Source of the DNA: Pseudeuparius sepicola
Taxonomy: Eukaryota > Arthropoda > Insecta > Coleoptera > Anthribidae
NCBI GenBank assembly: GCA_963920635.1
Contig: OY987299.1
Coordinates: forward strand, 28,288,901 to 28,352,900
DNA: 64,000 bases
Direction: 5' to 3'
The stretch's first letter is position 1; every line of letters begins with the position of its first letter. The notes beneath the pieces were generated by a model. The model saw nothing but the letters and a program-made list of their open reading frames with translations, was not told where the DNA came from and searched no databases. The translations under genes and the position numbers were made by a program. Positions 32,601 through 40,570 of the stretch are shown here, one piece after another.

Positions 32601-34040
32601 ATCTCTTTCGAGGTAGAAAATGTCAGAATATTCTAAACAAAGATCAGAAATTAACTGTTTTTCTTCTTGATTTAAGTGTCCTAACCTTAACTGATTCCGT
32701 ATTTCATTTTCTCGATTAATTTCGTTAATATTTAGAATTGGAATAGAATTATTAGGTAAGGGATCAAAATCACAAATTATTACTTCACATGGCACCGATT
32801 GAAATAAAAAGTTTATCATTTGTTTTATTTTATACCATTTTAATTTATCCAACCCACAAGCAATTTTCGGAAGCGCTAACCATTTGACATCATCAGCAAG
32901 AATTTTTTCTCGTAAGTCCTTAAGCGTAACCCATAAAGCATCGTAGTTTGGTTTATCGTTAAAATGTTTTTTCGTAATTAAATAGTACAGAAATCTATCA
33001 TTATCTCTTAACATGGCCACTTGTCCTACCTTCTTATCTTGGTTGAAAAGTTCAGAAACATTACCAAATTTTTGTTTAAATATTCTAGCTATTCCGGCAT
33101 TCATTTTGAAATCTTCAGAAACACAGTGTCCTATAGAATATTTCTCCGGAATTAAAAATAAATCTACCTTTATTTCTTTAATTGTATCCGGCATAAAATG
33201 TTTTGATTTTTTGAAATTCTTAAACTCTTCATCAGTTCCTAAATTGAATTTTTGATAGGGAAAATTAGGTTCAACATTTTCTATTGGTATTTCCGTTTCA
33301 TCGCATGGTTCTATCTTAATATCATTAAATTTGACAGTTTGTTCAGTTTCATTACTATTTAGGATAGTGGTTAAAAATTCACCTTTTTCGTTTATATGAA
33401 CGAGTGCATTTGGGAGATAGACTTTATTTATTTCTTGTCCGAGTATAATTGCATCGACGTCTGTGAATTTTGAAGTAGTCAGTTTACATATTTTCTCAAC
33501 TCTTGGTTCGATTGTTACAGCATTTATATTTGAAGAAATTTTTTGTTCGGTTGTTTTATTTTCGTCAGTAGTAAAATATAGAGGGATTTGAGCGTAATTT
33601 GTAATAAGTTTTCGTCTTCCATAACTAATATCTGCGTCGAATCTCATAAGAAAATCATTTCCTAAAATACCGTCAAATTCTAGAGGGAGTTCAAAAACAT
33701 AAATTTTATGAGGGATCTTTTGTTCACTCATAGGGACTATAACTGATTGAGTTATTAAATGTTCGTCATTCGATATGCCTTTTATTGTTATATTTTCCTG
33801 GTCGGAGTATTCTGAATAATTTTGGGCTACATGAGGTTTAATAATAGAAATTGATGCTCCCGAATCTATTAGAAGTTTATAATTTTGATTTGTACTTTTA
33901 ATATAAATTAATCGTTCTTTAGGTACGACGTAAACACTTAGGTCAATTGGGTATTTTGGTTTATCGACAAGTTCTCGAAAGTTTTCTCTAAATTCCGGTC
34001 CGAGGCTTGTTGAGGAAAATTTATGGGTTCTCGTCTGTCG
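29670..34040 (-). CDS. pol: Pol polyprotein with embedded macrodomain
   Basis: The frame is open from 34040, just after a stop, and overlaps gag by about 100 nt in the -1 frame. The protease motif LLIDSGAS lies at about 33850-33875, ahead of the first ATG (33731). Counting from that Met (1353 residues): protease end ILGNDFL 22-28; macrodomain about 186-323; RT with LDLASGF 490-496 and YMDD 553-556; RNase H with TDASDLAVGA 701-710 and TDHRPLTYL 767-775; integrase HHCC (H1012, H1019, C1049, C1052) and D1082, D1136, E1172 with D-X35-E spacing. All catalytic motifs are present, so it looks functional. It is made as a Gag-Pol fusion by frameshifting at 34016-34022. The macrodomain is the odd element. 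Confidence 0.95.
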   Translation of the reverse strand, partial: RQTRTHKFSSTSLGPEFRENFRELVDKPKYPIDLSVYVVPKERLIYIKSTNQNYKLLIDSGASISIIKPHVAQNYSEYSDQENITIKGISNDEHLITQSVIVPMSEQKIPHKIYVFELPLEFDGILGNDFLMRFDADISYGRRKLITNYAQIPLYFTTDENKTTEQKISSNINAVTIEPRVEKICKLTTSKFTDVDAIILGQEINKVYLPNALVHINEKGEFLTTILNSNETEQTVKFNDIKIEPCDETEIPIENVEPNFPYQKFNLGTDEEFKNFKKSKHFMPDTIKEIKVDLFLIPEKYSIGHCVSEDFKMNAGIARIFKQKFGNVSELFNQDKKVGQVAMLRDNDRFLYYLITKKHFNDKPNYDALWVTLKDLREKILADDVKWLALPKIACGLDKLKWYKIKQMINFLFQSVPCEVIICDFDPLPNNSIPILNINEINRENEIRNQLRLGHLNQEEKQLISDLCLEYSDIFYLERDRLTFTNQIKHRIDTNNAKPVYTKSYRYPHIHKTEVKRQISEMLDQGIIKPSISPWSSPVWVVPKKMDASNKQKWRVVIDYRKLNELTIDDKYPLPNINDLLDQLGRCQYFSTLDLASGFHQIEIQTEDIEKTAFSVENGHFEFTRMPFGLKNAPSTFQRVVDNILTGIQNERCLVYMDDIIIYSATIKEHISRISEVFDRLRVANLKIQPDKCEFLRKEVAYLGHVVTKDGVKPNPEKIKAVVNFPQPKNPKDIKSFLGLAGYYRRFIPEFAKIAKPMTSLLKKDVPFNFDINCENSFSQLKDILTKSPILIYPNFEEPFIITTDASDLAVGAVLSQGTIGKDLPIAYASRTLNSAESKYSTIEKELLAILWACKTFRPYIYGRKFKLVTDHRPLTYLFNVKDPGSRLARWRLKMEDYNYEILYKPGRINKNADALSRIKINHIFHTGLSPLAGPSNVENPREEINVDLETIAREFTRFINLYKTQSIIDFSKIQSSNSQLLDKSHKDIVIFLQQDKITDFHEKLLEDILELNPDFSQNQVNVVTSQSVKNRKYYLIPLPYDFESAVQVLFISLFQCKHVFEESKTYHIENNVELPIFEIFSYIFAEINLNLVVCQDVVQKPDEDQIPIIIDNYHSGKANFHRGINETIRRIRVKYNWPGLTKDVENFIKRCEICQKAKICRKNLSNPLVITETPKAPFERINLDILEIPTKHLVLTIRDELSKFTQAYPLQNKTAREVADKVIFYIQHYGAPMRIHCDSGKEFNNQIMSDLCKLYNIKLTYSSINHPQSNGSLERFHATLLEMIRSMTLETPGEHPLQLLPYACVCYNNSINNTHGYTPYELIFGHTSSRHPETLYSEEQLITKYVRDLSSKMKHYYNIARARTDLKKQKAKVRFDKTISEQHEFNVGEKVWVKQSQIKNKLANKFNGPFEIREIYRNSALIYNPLTEQTSKVNFDMLKRYYENEDNKKQSQEVE
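32763..33176 (-). CDS. Macrodomain (OARD1/TARG1-like) inside pol
   Basis: Pol residues about 186-323 contain SIGHCVSEDFKMNAGIARIF, YYLITKKHFNDKP, and LPKIACGLDKLKW, the successive hallmarks of the OARD1/TARG1 macrodomain. In that family a Lys in the ITKK motif (human K84) and an Asp in the GCGLD motif (human D125) remove ADP-ribose from glutamate. Here both are kept as K254 and D295 of the pol ORF. The usual GAGIA loop is NAGIA. It lies between protease and RT, a position where other retroviruses have gained extra enzymes. I infer active ADP-ribosyl hydrolase. A structural role limited to ADP-ribose binding is the alternative. Confidence 0.88.
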
Positions 34041-35104
34041 TTAGGAATAGTCCTGGATGTGGAAGGAGTTGGTCTATGTGTCATCGATACGTAGTTTGTC
34101 CTTTGTGGGTAGTTATTACTCCGGTAATTATTGTCGCTGTTACTGGTGGATGGTCTTTCGTTATAGGAATTTTGTCTAGGATGGTAAGTACTATTTTGTC
34201 TAGGAGGATTATAATTATTTTGTCTAGGGAAATTAAAATTGTTCTGTCTAGGAGGGTTAAAGTTCTGGTTTTGTCTAGGGTAATTTGAAAAATTAGGACG
34301 AGATGGTCCTGGAGAGTTATTTTGAGTATAGAAATTCGTCTGTCTTTGCGAATTGTTATATTGTTTAGTACGGCATTCGTCAATCAAGTGTCCTGTCTTT
34401 TTACAATAGTTACAAACTTTAGTCGGCGTTTGTTGTGCAAATCTTTGCGTAGGTCTTGGGTTTGGATTTCGTGGTAAGGAAAATCTTTGGTTTTCGAAAT
34501 ATGATAATTGCATTTCCCTTTTAATTCTGGCTACCGCATCTACCATGTTAGTCGGATTACTAGCTCGAATGATCTGGCCTATTTTTGGTTCTAGACCTGT
34601 TAATAGAGTGTTTAGAGTCATGTCTTCTATTAATTGGACTTGAGCTTGTTTTTGCGCTCGCGTCAAGTTTTGTTTTGAAATAGCCGATTGCATTTTGGAA
34701 TCTAAATTTATTATTTTATTACAGAAAGTTAAGGGACTTTCTTGCGGGAGTTGCCTAAGCCTCTGAAGATCTTGAATTAAAGAATTTAGGTCTCTCGGGT
34801 CGCCAAAGTGGACTTGTAATAAATTAGAAATATCCGGCCATTCGTTAATATCCCGACTGTTAATCAGCTGGGCTGCGCGTCCGCGAAGTTGATTTTTTAT
34901 TTTTATTACGAGAAAGGTAACTTGATCTTCTGTACAGATATCGTATGCCGTATTACAAGCATTGAGGAATGTATTAAGTGCAACTGAATCGCCGTCATAT
35001 TCTGGTATTAGCATAAATATATCTCTTAAATCGTAGGAAATTTGTTCAGTAGTTTCGACAATAGTTTCGTTAGGGTCAACATTATCATCGCCTTGTCTTG
35101 ACAT
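33938..35104 (-). CDS. gag: Gag polyprotein
   Basis: 388 codons from ATG at 35104 (MSRQGDDN); the frame is open 14 codons further but without ATG. An alpha-helical capsid-like region is followed by one CCHC zinc knuckle, C231-X2-C234-X4-H239-X4-C244, then an Asn/Pro/Arg-rich tail with repeats of the type NxxPRQN. Gag packages genomic RNA and forms the particle. It ends at 33938 and pol overlaps it in the -1 frame. Confidence 0.93.
   Translation of the reverse strand: MSRQGDDNVDPNETIVETTEQISYDLRDIFMLIPEYDGDSVALNTFLNACNTAYDICTEDQVTFLVIKIKNQLRGRAAQLINSRDINEWPDISNLLQVHFGDPRDLNSLIQDLQRLRQLPQESPLTFCNKIINLDSKMQSAISKQNLTRAQKQAQVQLIEDMTLNTLLTGLEPKIGQIIRASNPTNMVDAVARIKREMQLSYFENQRFSLPRNPNPRPTQRFAQQTPTKVCNYCKKTGHLIDECRTKQYNNSQRQTNFYTQNNSPGPSRPNFSNYPRQNQNFNPPRQNNFNFPRQNNYNPPRQNSTYHPRQNSYNERPSTSNSDNNYRSNNYPQRTNYVSMTHRPTPSTSRTIPNDRREPINFPQQASDRNLEKTFENLSINQNTQLT
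34016..34022 (-). promoter_or_regulatory. Probable -1 frameshift slippery site
   Basis: In the gag frame the minus strand reads ATA AAT TTT CCT, giving the heptamer A AAT TTT, an X XXY YYZ match in the right phase. It sits 6 codons into the gag/pol overlap (33938-34040). No other heptamer of this form is seen in the overlap. A downstream pseudoknot was not assessed. Confidence 0.65.
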
Positions 35105-35639
35105 CTTTAAAATTATTCGCGTATTATGAGAGAAAGTATAAAGCAATCACAAAAATAAAATTACTAAGACTACCAAAGATTATCAAGAAATTATTAGAAA
35201 TTGCCAAAAATTATTAAAAATATATCAAAAATTGCCAAAAATTGAAACAAAACACAATATCAAATAAAATAACTCACATTAGTGAAAACTTCTGCATCAG
35301 GAAGTAGCTCTGGAAGTCGATGTCGCCTCTCTGCCGAAAGTGGAGTAGTATACGTTGGCTCACGCTCGATGCGCTGCTACTAGTGCCTCCGCAACTTCGC
35401 CGGTTCCCAAGGGATATGCGCCGTTGAAGTTGAATTTTCTTCTGCGACTGGAGTTTTATCTTGGAACTGGTTTTTCTTCTTTACTTTTCTTGAACTGGAA
35501 CTTTTATTTTCTTCTTTTCTTCTGGAACTAGGACTTTATTTTCTTCTTATCTTCTGGAACTGGGACTTTTATTTTCTTCTTTTCGTTGAGACGTAGGTAA
35601 GGATTTGCAGGGTAATTTTTTTTAAGCCCTTTTTGCAAA
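35105..35639 (-). other. Retroviral leader with tandem repeats
   Basis: About 535 nt between the primer-binding site and the gag ATG. At about 35436-35590 five imperfect ~31-bp units repeat; on the plus strand each contains CTTCTGGAACTGG or a variant and a TTTTATTTTCTTCT tail. Gypsy carries its Su(Hw) insulator repeats at the same position; the repeat word here is different. Confidence 0.7.
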
Positions 35640-35657
35640 ATCCCCAAGCTGCCACCA
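35640..35657 (-). other. Primer-binding site
   Basis: The minus strand reads TGGTGGCAGCTTGGGGAT, four bases (AATT) after the 5-prime LTR. TGG pairs with the tRNA CCA end. I could not assign the tRNA with confidence. Confidence 0.75.
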
Positions 35658-35661
35658 AATT

Positions 35662-36077
35662 TGTTACGCGGACCGAGCGGTAAATAACTTTTTAAAAAAT
35701 TATTTTTTTTCACTTGGTTTTTATTTTATAATTATTACAAGAACCCTTTTTTTTTTTTTACAATTGAACTGGATTTAATAATTGTTGGAAAAAATTGAAC
35801 AATCGAACTGGACTGAACAATGAATGCTAATAATAATGATTGTCTGTTGTGTGTTACTGTTAACTATTGCCGCCGAATGGCATCAGAGGCTTTTATAGCC
35901 TTTTGGTGCTTGGTAAGGGAAATGCTAGAAGCGCGAGATTTTTCCAGAGAGTCTTGGAACGGATGTGGAGTCTGTGTAATAGAAGAAGTCGAAGTTTGCA
36001 GAAATTTAAGAAGCGTGATAACGTATTTATTTGAGACGTAGTTTCTGTGATTAGTTAGCGTATTTTCTGATATAACA
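35662..36077 (-). repeat. 5-prime LTR of the retrovirus
   Basis: 416 bp, same as the left LTR but one T shorter. The promoter TATAAAAG on the minus strand is at about 35890-35898 and the poly(A) signal AATAAA at 35720-35725. Confidence 0.97.
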
Positions 36078-36187
36078 TACATATAGAAGATCACTGCTAT
36101 CAAGATTCATAATTTATGGAAATTCACAGGATTCCTTAGCATAAATAATGGTATATTACAACTTTACACCATAACTTTCAGTTATCC

Positions 36188-36220
36188 AAGCTTTCGCTCT
36201 TACTTTGAAAGCCTCGTCAG
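36188..36220 (-). ncRNA. Hammerhead-like core, left arm
   Basis: CTGACGA, stem II GCTTTC/AGAGC (imperfect), GAAA, palindromic stem III AGCT, then T. Confidence 0.35.
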
Positions 36221-36352
36221 GGCTAAAAGGTAGTAATTCTAATAAATGGAAATTTTTCAAAAGGTACTTACAACATAACCATAAATCAATTGTAAGTACT
36301 TTTTGAAAAATTTCCACAGCCATTTATTAGAATTACCTACTACTTTTTAGCC

Positions 36353-36385
36353 CTGACGAAGCTCTCAAAGTAAGAGCGAAAGCTT
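36353..36385 (+). ncRNA. Hammerhead-like core, right arm
   Basis: CTGACGA, perfect stem II GCTCT/AGAGC around CAAAGTA, GAAA, palindrome AGCT, then T. Stem I is short (CC/GG). It is better preserved than its left-arm partner. Confidence 0.42.
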
Positions 36386-36460
36386 GGATAACTGAAAGTT
36401 ATGGTGTAAAGTTGTAATATACCATTATTGCTAAAGAAACCTGTGAATTTCCTTAAATTG

Positions 36461-36954
36461 TAAAATTTTATGTTCATATTATATTTGACCTTGAAAATTT
36501 CACAAATTTTCGCATGCGGCGCGATTTTTAATAGCGAAAATTAAATTCCATTTTGTTACCCCCCCCCTCTCCCCACCGACAAAGTACCTCCCTGTAGGCA
36601 CCTTTCCCTCACTTCTCATATTATATGTGTACAGCCCTGACAGGAAAGTGGTTTGCCCTGCCTGAAGTTTCTCTCTGGCGACGGCCCGGAATAGTGCTCT
36701 TTTGATATAAGATTTATTTATTAAACAAATAGGTGAAAATAACTAATATCGATTTACCTGTTTATACCCGCCAACCCAGTAGTTACGCCAGGAAAAAAAT
36801 AGACAACCCAACGTTCGTATATTCTGTAGGCTTCATGGCTTCATACTTTCGGTTGGTATTAAATTTATTCGTTAAACTCATGAGTGCAATATTTAATAAA
36901 AAGCCATTTTTCAATTTTTAATTATTAACCATAGTCTGGCCAGGAAATTTTTAG
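36461..36954. other. Unassigned interval
   Basis: Contains a C-run and a CCTGCCTGAA segment also present near 26130-26180. No gene seen. Confidence 0.3.
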
Positions 36955-36969
36955 ACAAGCCACTCGAGA

Positions 36970-37065
36970 TATATTTTCCAATATATTAAATTTGATATAA
37001 AATACTTTTCATCCATTAAACAGATGGGTGAAGGTCGTTTCTAGTGCGGATCCTGTACTAAGAGT
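36970..37065 (-). repeat. Fragment of the Tc1 element 3-prime flank
   Basis: Inverted match to about 24770-24850 (TTGATATAAAATACTTTTCATCC, then GGGTGAAGGTCGTTTCTAGT on this strand). It is an end remnant of the same Tc1-like family. Confidence 0.65.
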
Positions 37066-37892
37066 GATTGCTAACAGTCGTGGTGTACTACTCTTTATTA
37101 ATTATTATTTAATATTGCTTTATTGTTATTAATTATGTGTTGCAAAAACACGCACAGTTTTTTTTTTCTGGAAACGATGTATATTTGAACAATTTCTTAA
37201 TTCTTTTGTGAATTTTAACACATGTAAGTCTATTTAGAGTACAGCTATAATATAAAAAAATATGGCAGGAAATTGGGTTTTATTTCATAATTTTTATCAT
37301 TGCCCCTTAGATTCTTTTGATGTGTGTATGTACGTTTCATTAAATTACTTTTAACCCAAGACGAATTAAATGACCATGACTGTGGCCGCGCCATTTAAAT
37401 TCAGATATATGGAGCCTAACCTAATTAACGGCTGCAAAACGAACGTGACCGCCTGCATTGTTGGAAATATCCATGTACCTGTACTGCGTATATTACTCGT
37501 GTGAAAATTGCATGTGTGCAGAAAGCGCATCCATTACAACATGCGGAAGCCTAATTGCTAATTGTATGATTTACCGTGCTCTGCGGGGTATTGGGTAGAT
37601 ATAATACACACAAAAGGTGCCTACAAAATCTCTCACAAAAGAAAAAACAGAAAAAGTAACTTTAGAAGAATTTCACTAAGCCAGATAGTATGCTAGGTAG
37701 GTAATACCAAAGTCTAGAAATACTAAAGTCGGCTCACTTCTTTGTTCTCTCGGAAAAGCTAACAATTTTTTGCGACTGCAGTCGTAAATCAACGTCACCT
37801 GGCACGCTTCGCATTTACGAGGGCGACTAAACGAAATCGCCGTCAAGCTAGTTATACGGGGGCAGGTTCATATTGACTTTCCATTATTTACC
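37066..37892. other. Unassigned AT-rich interval
   Basis: Nothing recognised. Confidence 0.35.
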
Positions 37893-38125
37893 AAAGTCTA
37901 CAAATATTGGTATACCTATTTGTAGACTTTGGTACAACATTATTTGTGTACCAAAGTCTACAAATATTGGTATACCTATTTGTAGACTTTGGTACAACAT
38001 TATTTGTGTAAGTAAGTGTACCGTTAGTTTTTGGTTACAGTTAAATTAAAATACAAGGTAGCTATTACCAGAATCTACATAATTAGTAAGGTATATCTGT
38101 AGACTTTGGTTTGAACATGAATAAA
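37893..38125. repeat. Palindromic 60-bp tandem repeat
   Basis: A unit consisting of ACCAAAGTCTACAAATA, a short centre and its inverse, then a TACAACATTATTTGTGT spacer, occurs twice in tandem (about 37893-38009). A third diverged copy is near 38068-38115. Related ACCAAAGTCTAGAAA words occur at about 37707 and 48678. Each unit can form a hairpin. Confidence 0.75.
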
Positions 38126-38341
38126 AATGCAATTTTTTATGTTTTACGTTCATTTTTAATAAAGCCTAACAAAACATAGAGCAGACAAAAACATAAATAA
38201 CACATAAATATTTAACGACAAAGAGTTAGACTAATCATGTCTACTTTTTCGTCCTGTAGTAAATATTTTGATATTTAAATTGACATAAACAATACAGAAC
38301 AAAACATTACGCATACGTACCTACACAAGCATGCGTCTTAC

Positions 38342-38542
38342 CATAAGCTTCTGGCAATAATCTTAATGGGACAGCCGACGGGACAGCAGTTTTTACTAAA
38401 CGTTTTCCGGACGAAGTGAATGACTGATCATCAAAATGTGCCTTCCAAATTCTTATAGGTTTATATGCCTCTTCAGGTGGACTATTCGCAAATTTATGTT
38501 CTCCGATGAACCCTATATAAGGCATGCTTCCATTGCTGGCAC
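38342..38542 (-). pseudogene. THAP-domain C-terminal exon, likely degenerate
   Basis: A 201-nt exon between AG (38543-38544) and a GTAAGA donor (ending at 38341). It encodes RIWKAHFDDQSF and GKRLVKTAVPSAVP, the C-terminal half of a THAP zinc finger (Cys-X2-His-Phe, then the AVP box). The expected Cys of the C-X2-H pair is Trp here (RIWKAHF), which one base change would explain. No flanking exons are identified. It belongs to a THAP gene or THAP transposase. Role: DNA binding. Confidence 0.5.
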
Positions 38543-38819
38543 CTTCAAATTTTAAATATTTTAATAGTATATCTATATTATTGAATAAAGTTTTACGTCC
38601 TTAGTATCTTTAATAGTTCTACCAGTAGAACTATTATCTATATTATTCTTCAATTAATACCTAAGTATTCAAATGTCACAAAAAAATGTCTTAATTTTTG
38701 TAGGTAGGTACCTCAAACTCGATCTTACTTCCAGGGTCTTTAGGAAATGAAAAAAGGTAATATAGTCTTTTGAACTGGTTTTACAGCCATCCGCACTGCA
38801 GTAAATAGCGTTAACAATA
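38543..38819. other. Unassigned interval
   Basis: Nothing recognised. Confidence 0.3.
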
Positions 38820-38821
38820 TA

Positions 38822-39926
38822 CGGGTGACCGTATTTCGCATGGGGATCTTGGTTATCTTAAGTGATACGAGGTCGGTTAAATTTGGGCAAAGTTGCGGAA
38901 TTTGATGCAGAGTAACAAGGTAAAAAAAATTTTGGCTGGCTCTTCTCATTTTGAAAATAATGCGAAAAAACTGAAAATTGTCGTTTTCGTTTTTATTTTT
39001 TTTTAAACGAAACCGAATGGCGCTGGATATTTCTAAGTTAAACATTATTTAGGCACTTTTTTACAAGGAATCTAAATATGATCTCGCATTTTTTTTCTCG
39101 CCTCTCTGGACAAAGATACGATGATCAACTTTTATTTTTCTTATGGGAACCATATTGGATTTTTGCATTTTTGAAAAGAGGATTTTTTTCTGGTTAAAAT
39201 GATATGTCACACATTATGCTTTACTTTGTTTTTCTTGCCGTAATATCAAATCAATCGTTTTTGCATAGAGTGCCTTGGAAATGTAAGCCCCATAATGTTT
39301 GACGTTTTTGCATAGAGTGCCTTGGAAACATAAGCCTAGTTACACATTGTTGCGTGTGCTTTGGAATATTGTTTAACGGTTCGGTAAAAATTCAATTAAT
39401 GTTAAATTCATTGATTTAAATAAATCATAAACGTACCGCGAGGACAAGAGTATATGATCTGAGACCTTGTTATTTATTCTCCATTTGCACACATTAACAC
39501 TAAAAGAGTCAAACTGGAAACACAAAGAACAACAAAAACCTAGACGAGGAGACAATCCTATTTTACAATAATAATGTTCAATTTGTCCTCCTTGTTCCTC
39601 AAGGCACAATGCAGCACGTTTCTTTAAATTGTTTATGGCTCGTCCAATATCCCTTCGACGTCATATATATTTCAGGAATAATACATTTGAATCATGTCAC
39701 GTTTTTCTTCATGTGAAAATGACATTTTTTCAGTAAAATAAAGTATCCGTGACACTTAAAATTGTACTAAACTATCAAACGTTATATGAGGCTTAAGTTT
39801 ACAAGGCATTCTATGCAGAAATGTCATGTTACTCGGTATCAAATTCCGCAACTTTGCCCAAATTTAACCGACCTCGTATCTCTTAAGATAACCAAGATCC
39901 TCATACAAGGAAATACGGTCATCCTG
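38822..39926. mobile_element. TIR element with GGRTGACCGTATTTC arms
   Basis: The left end ACGGGTGACCGTATTTC and right end ACAGGATGACCGTATTTC (reverse complement) are inverted over about 100 bp, including GTTGCGGAATTTGAT on both sides. TA flanks both ends, as for mariner-type insertion. Two tandem copies of TTTTGCATAGAGTGCCTTGG lie at about 39257-39335. No transposase. Confidence 0.6.
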
Positions 39927-39928
39927 TA

Positions 39929-40257
39929 TAGGCATCACTACAACACAGTCCCGATCGGTCGGTAATATTTTGCGGTAATATTTTGCGCGCACTCGGTAGA
40001 ATGAGAACGAACCGCTCTCAGCTACACTGTGTACAGCTTATTTCCCTATATTATAAGATATCGATCGGCTCGATGAGGAGGGGAGCGGGAGAGGGCAAGA
40101 GGGAAACGTTTGTTTACACAAGGCGGAGTGCCCGGACTTATTAGTATATCTCTGGACGCTGGTACTACTTTATCTGGTGTTGCCCAACCGTATTCTAAAA
40201 CAACTTAAACAACCCGATTCTGTGTAAGAACCGCCCGTATAAATAATTTCTGACTTT
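39929..40257. other. Unassigned interval
   Basis: The word AGTATATCTCTGGACGCTG at about 40142 is repeated at about 48690. No gene seen. Confidence 0.3.
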
Positions 40258-40570
40258 TCGCAGCATCAGCTGCGCTTAATCGGCGCAGCCATTAAAAAAA
40301 TCGCCTCGATTAATGAAACCTAACAAGTTTCCGAATTAAACCGACGCAAGTGTTACGAGCTATACAAGCCGGCGTTCCAAAAACAATTATTAACGTGCGC
40401 ACTTTAACGGGATCGCATAAAAAAGCGCCGAGGGCCTCCCATTCATTACAGACGACTTCAACTTTAATTTATTAAACAAGGGCGATTAATCGATCGATAC
40501 ATCCTCCGCTGGCCCGGAATAGTAGTAATCTTATAAAATCGAATGCTTTCGAACAAGCATACTCTGGCCT
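40258..40570 (+). other. Non-coding island, family II, copy 1
   Basis: Highly similar to 45970-46275 and partly to 42575-42680 and inverted 50445-50590. Shared words: CGCTTAATCG, AACCTAACAAGTTT, GTGTTACGAGCTAT, AACAATTATTAACG, GGGCCTCCCATTC and GGGCGATTAATCGATCGA. There is no conserved reading frame. The TAAT and ATCGAT content suggests regulatory DNA. Confidence 0.55.

Larger units (their letters stand above)
26748..36081 (-). mobile_element. Errantivirus-like endogenous retrovirus (Ty3/Gypsy with env)
   Basis: The full-length element of about 9.3 kb reads on the minus strand. The TSD TACA is at 26748-26751 and 36078-36081; the target TACATA fits the YRYRYR preference known for gypsy. LTRs of 417 and 416 bp start TGT and end ACA. 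Order: 5-prime LTR, PBS, leader, gag, pol in the -1 frame, small accessory ORF, env, PPT, 3-prime LTR. All frames are open. LTR identity apart from one T implies a very recent insertion. Additions unusual for the group are a macrodomain in pol and a spliced-type accessory ORF. Confidence 0.96.
36105..36460. mobile_element. Foldback element with a hammerhead-like core in each arm
   Basis: The arms of about 160 bp mirror each other around a centre near 36285; for example AAAGTAAGAGCGAAAGCTTGG at 36369-36389 is inverted at 36187-36208. It starts 25 bp beyond the retroviral TSD, so the retrovirus landed beside it. No ORF. Confidence 0.75.

Noticed and set aside
34081..34383. 100-codon minus-strand frame inside gag
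   Set aside because: It is a frame shadow of the repetitive Asn/Pro/Arg-rich gag tail, with no domain and no start context.
37893..38010. CRISPR array
   Set aside because: There are only two palindromic 60-bp units, no spacers, and the context is eukaryotic.
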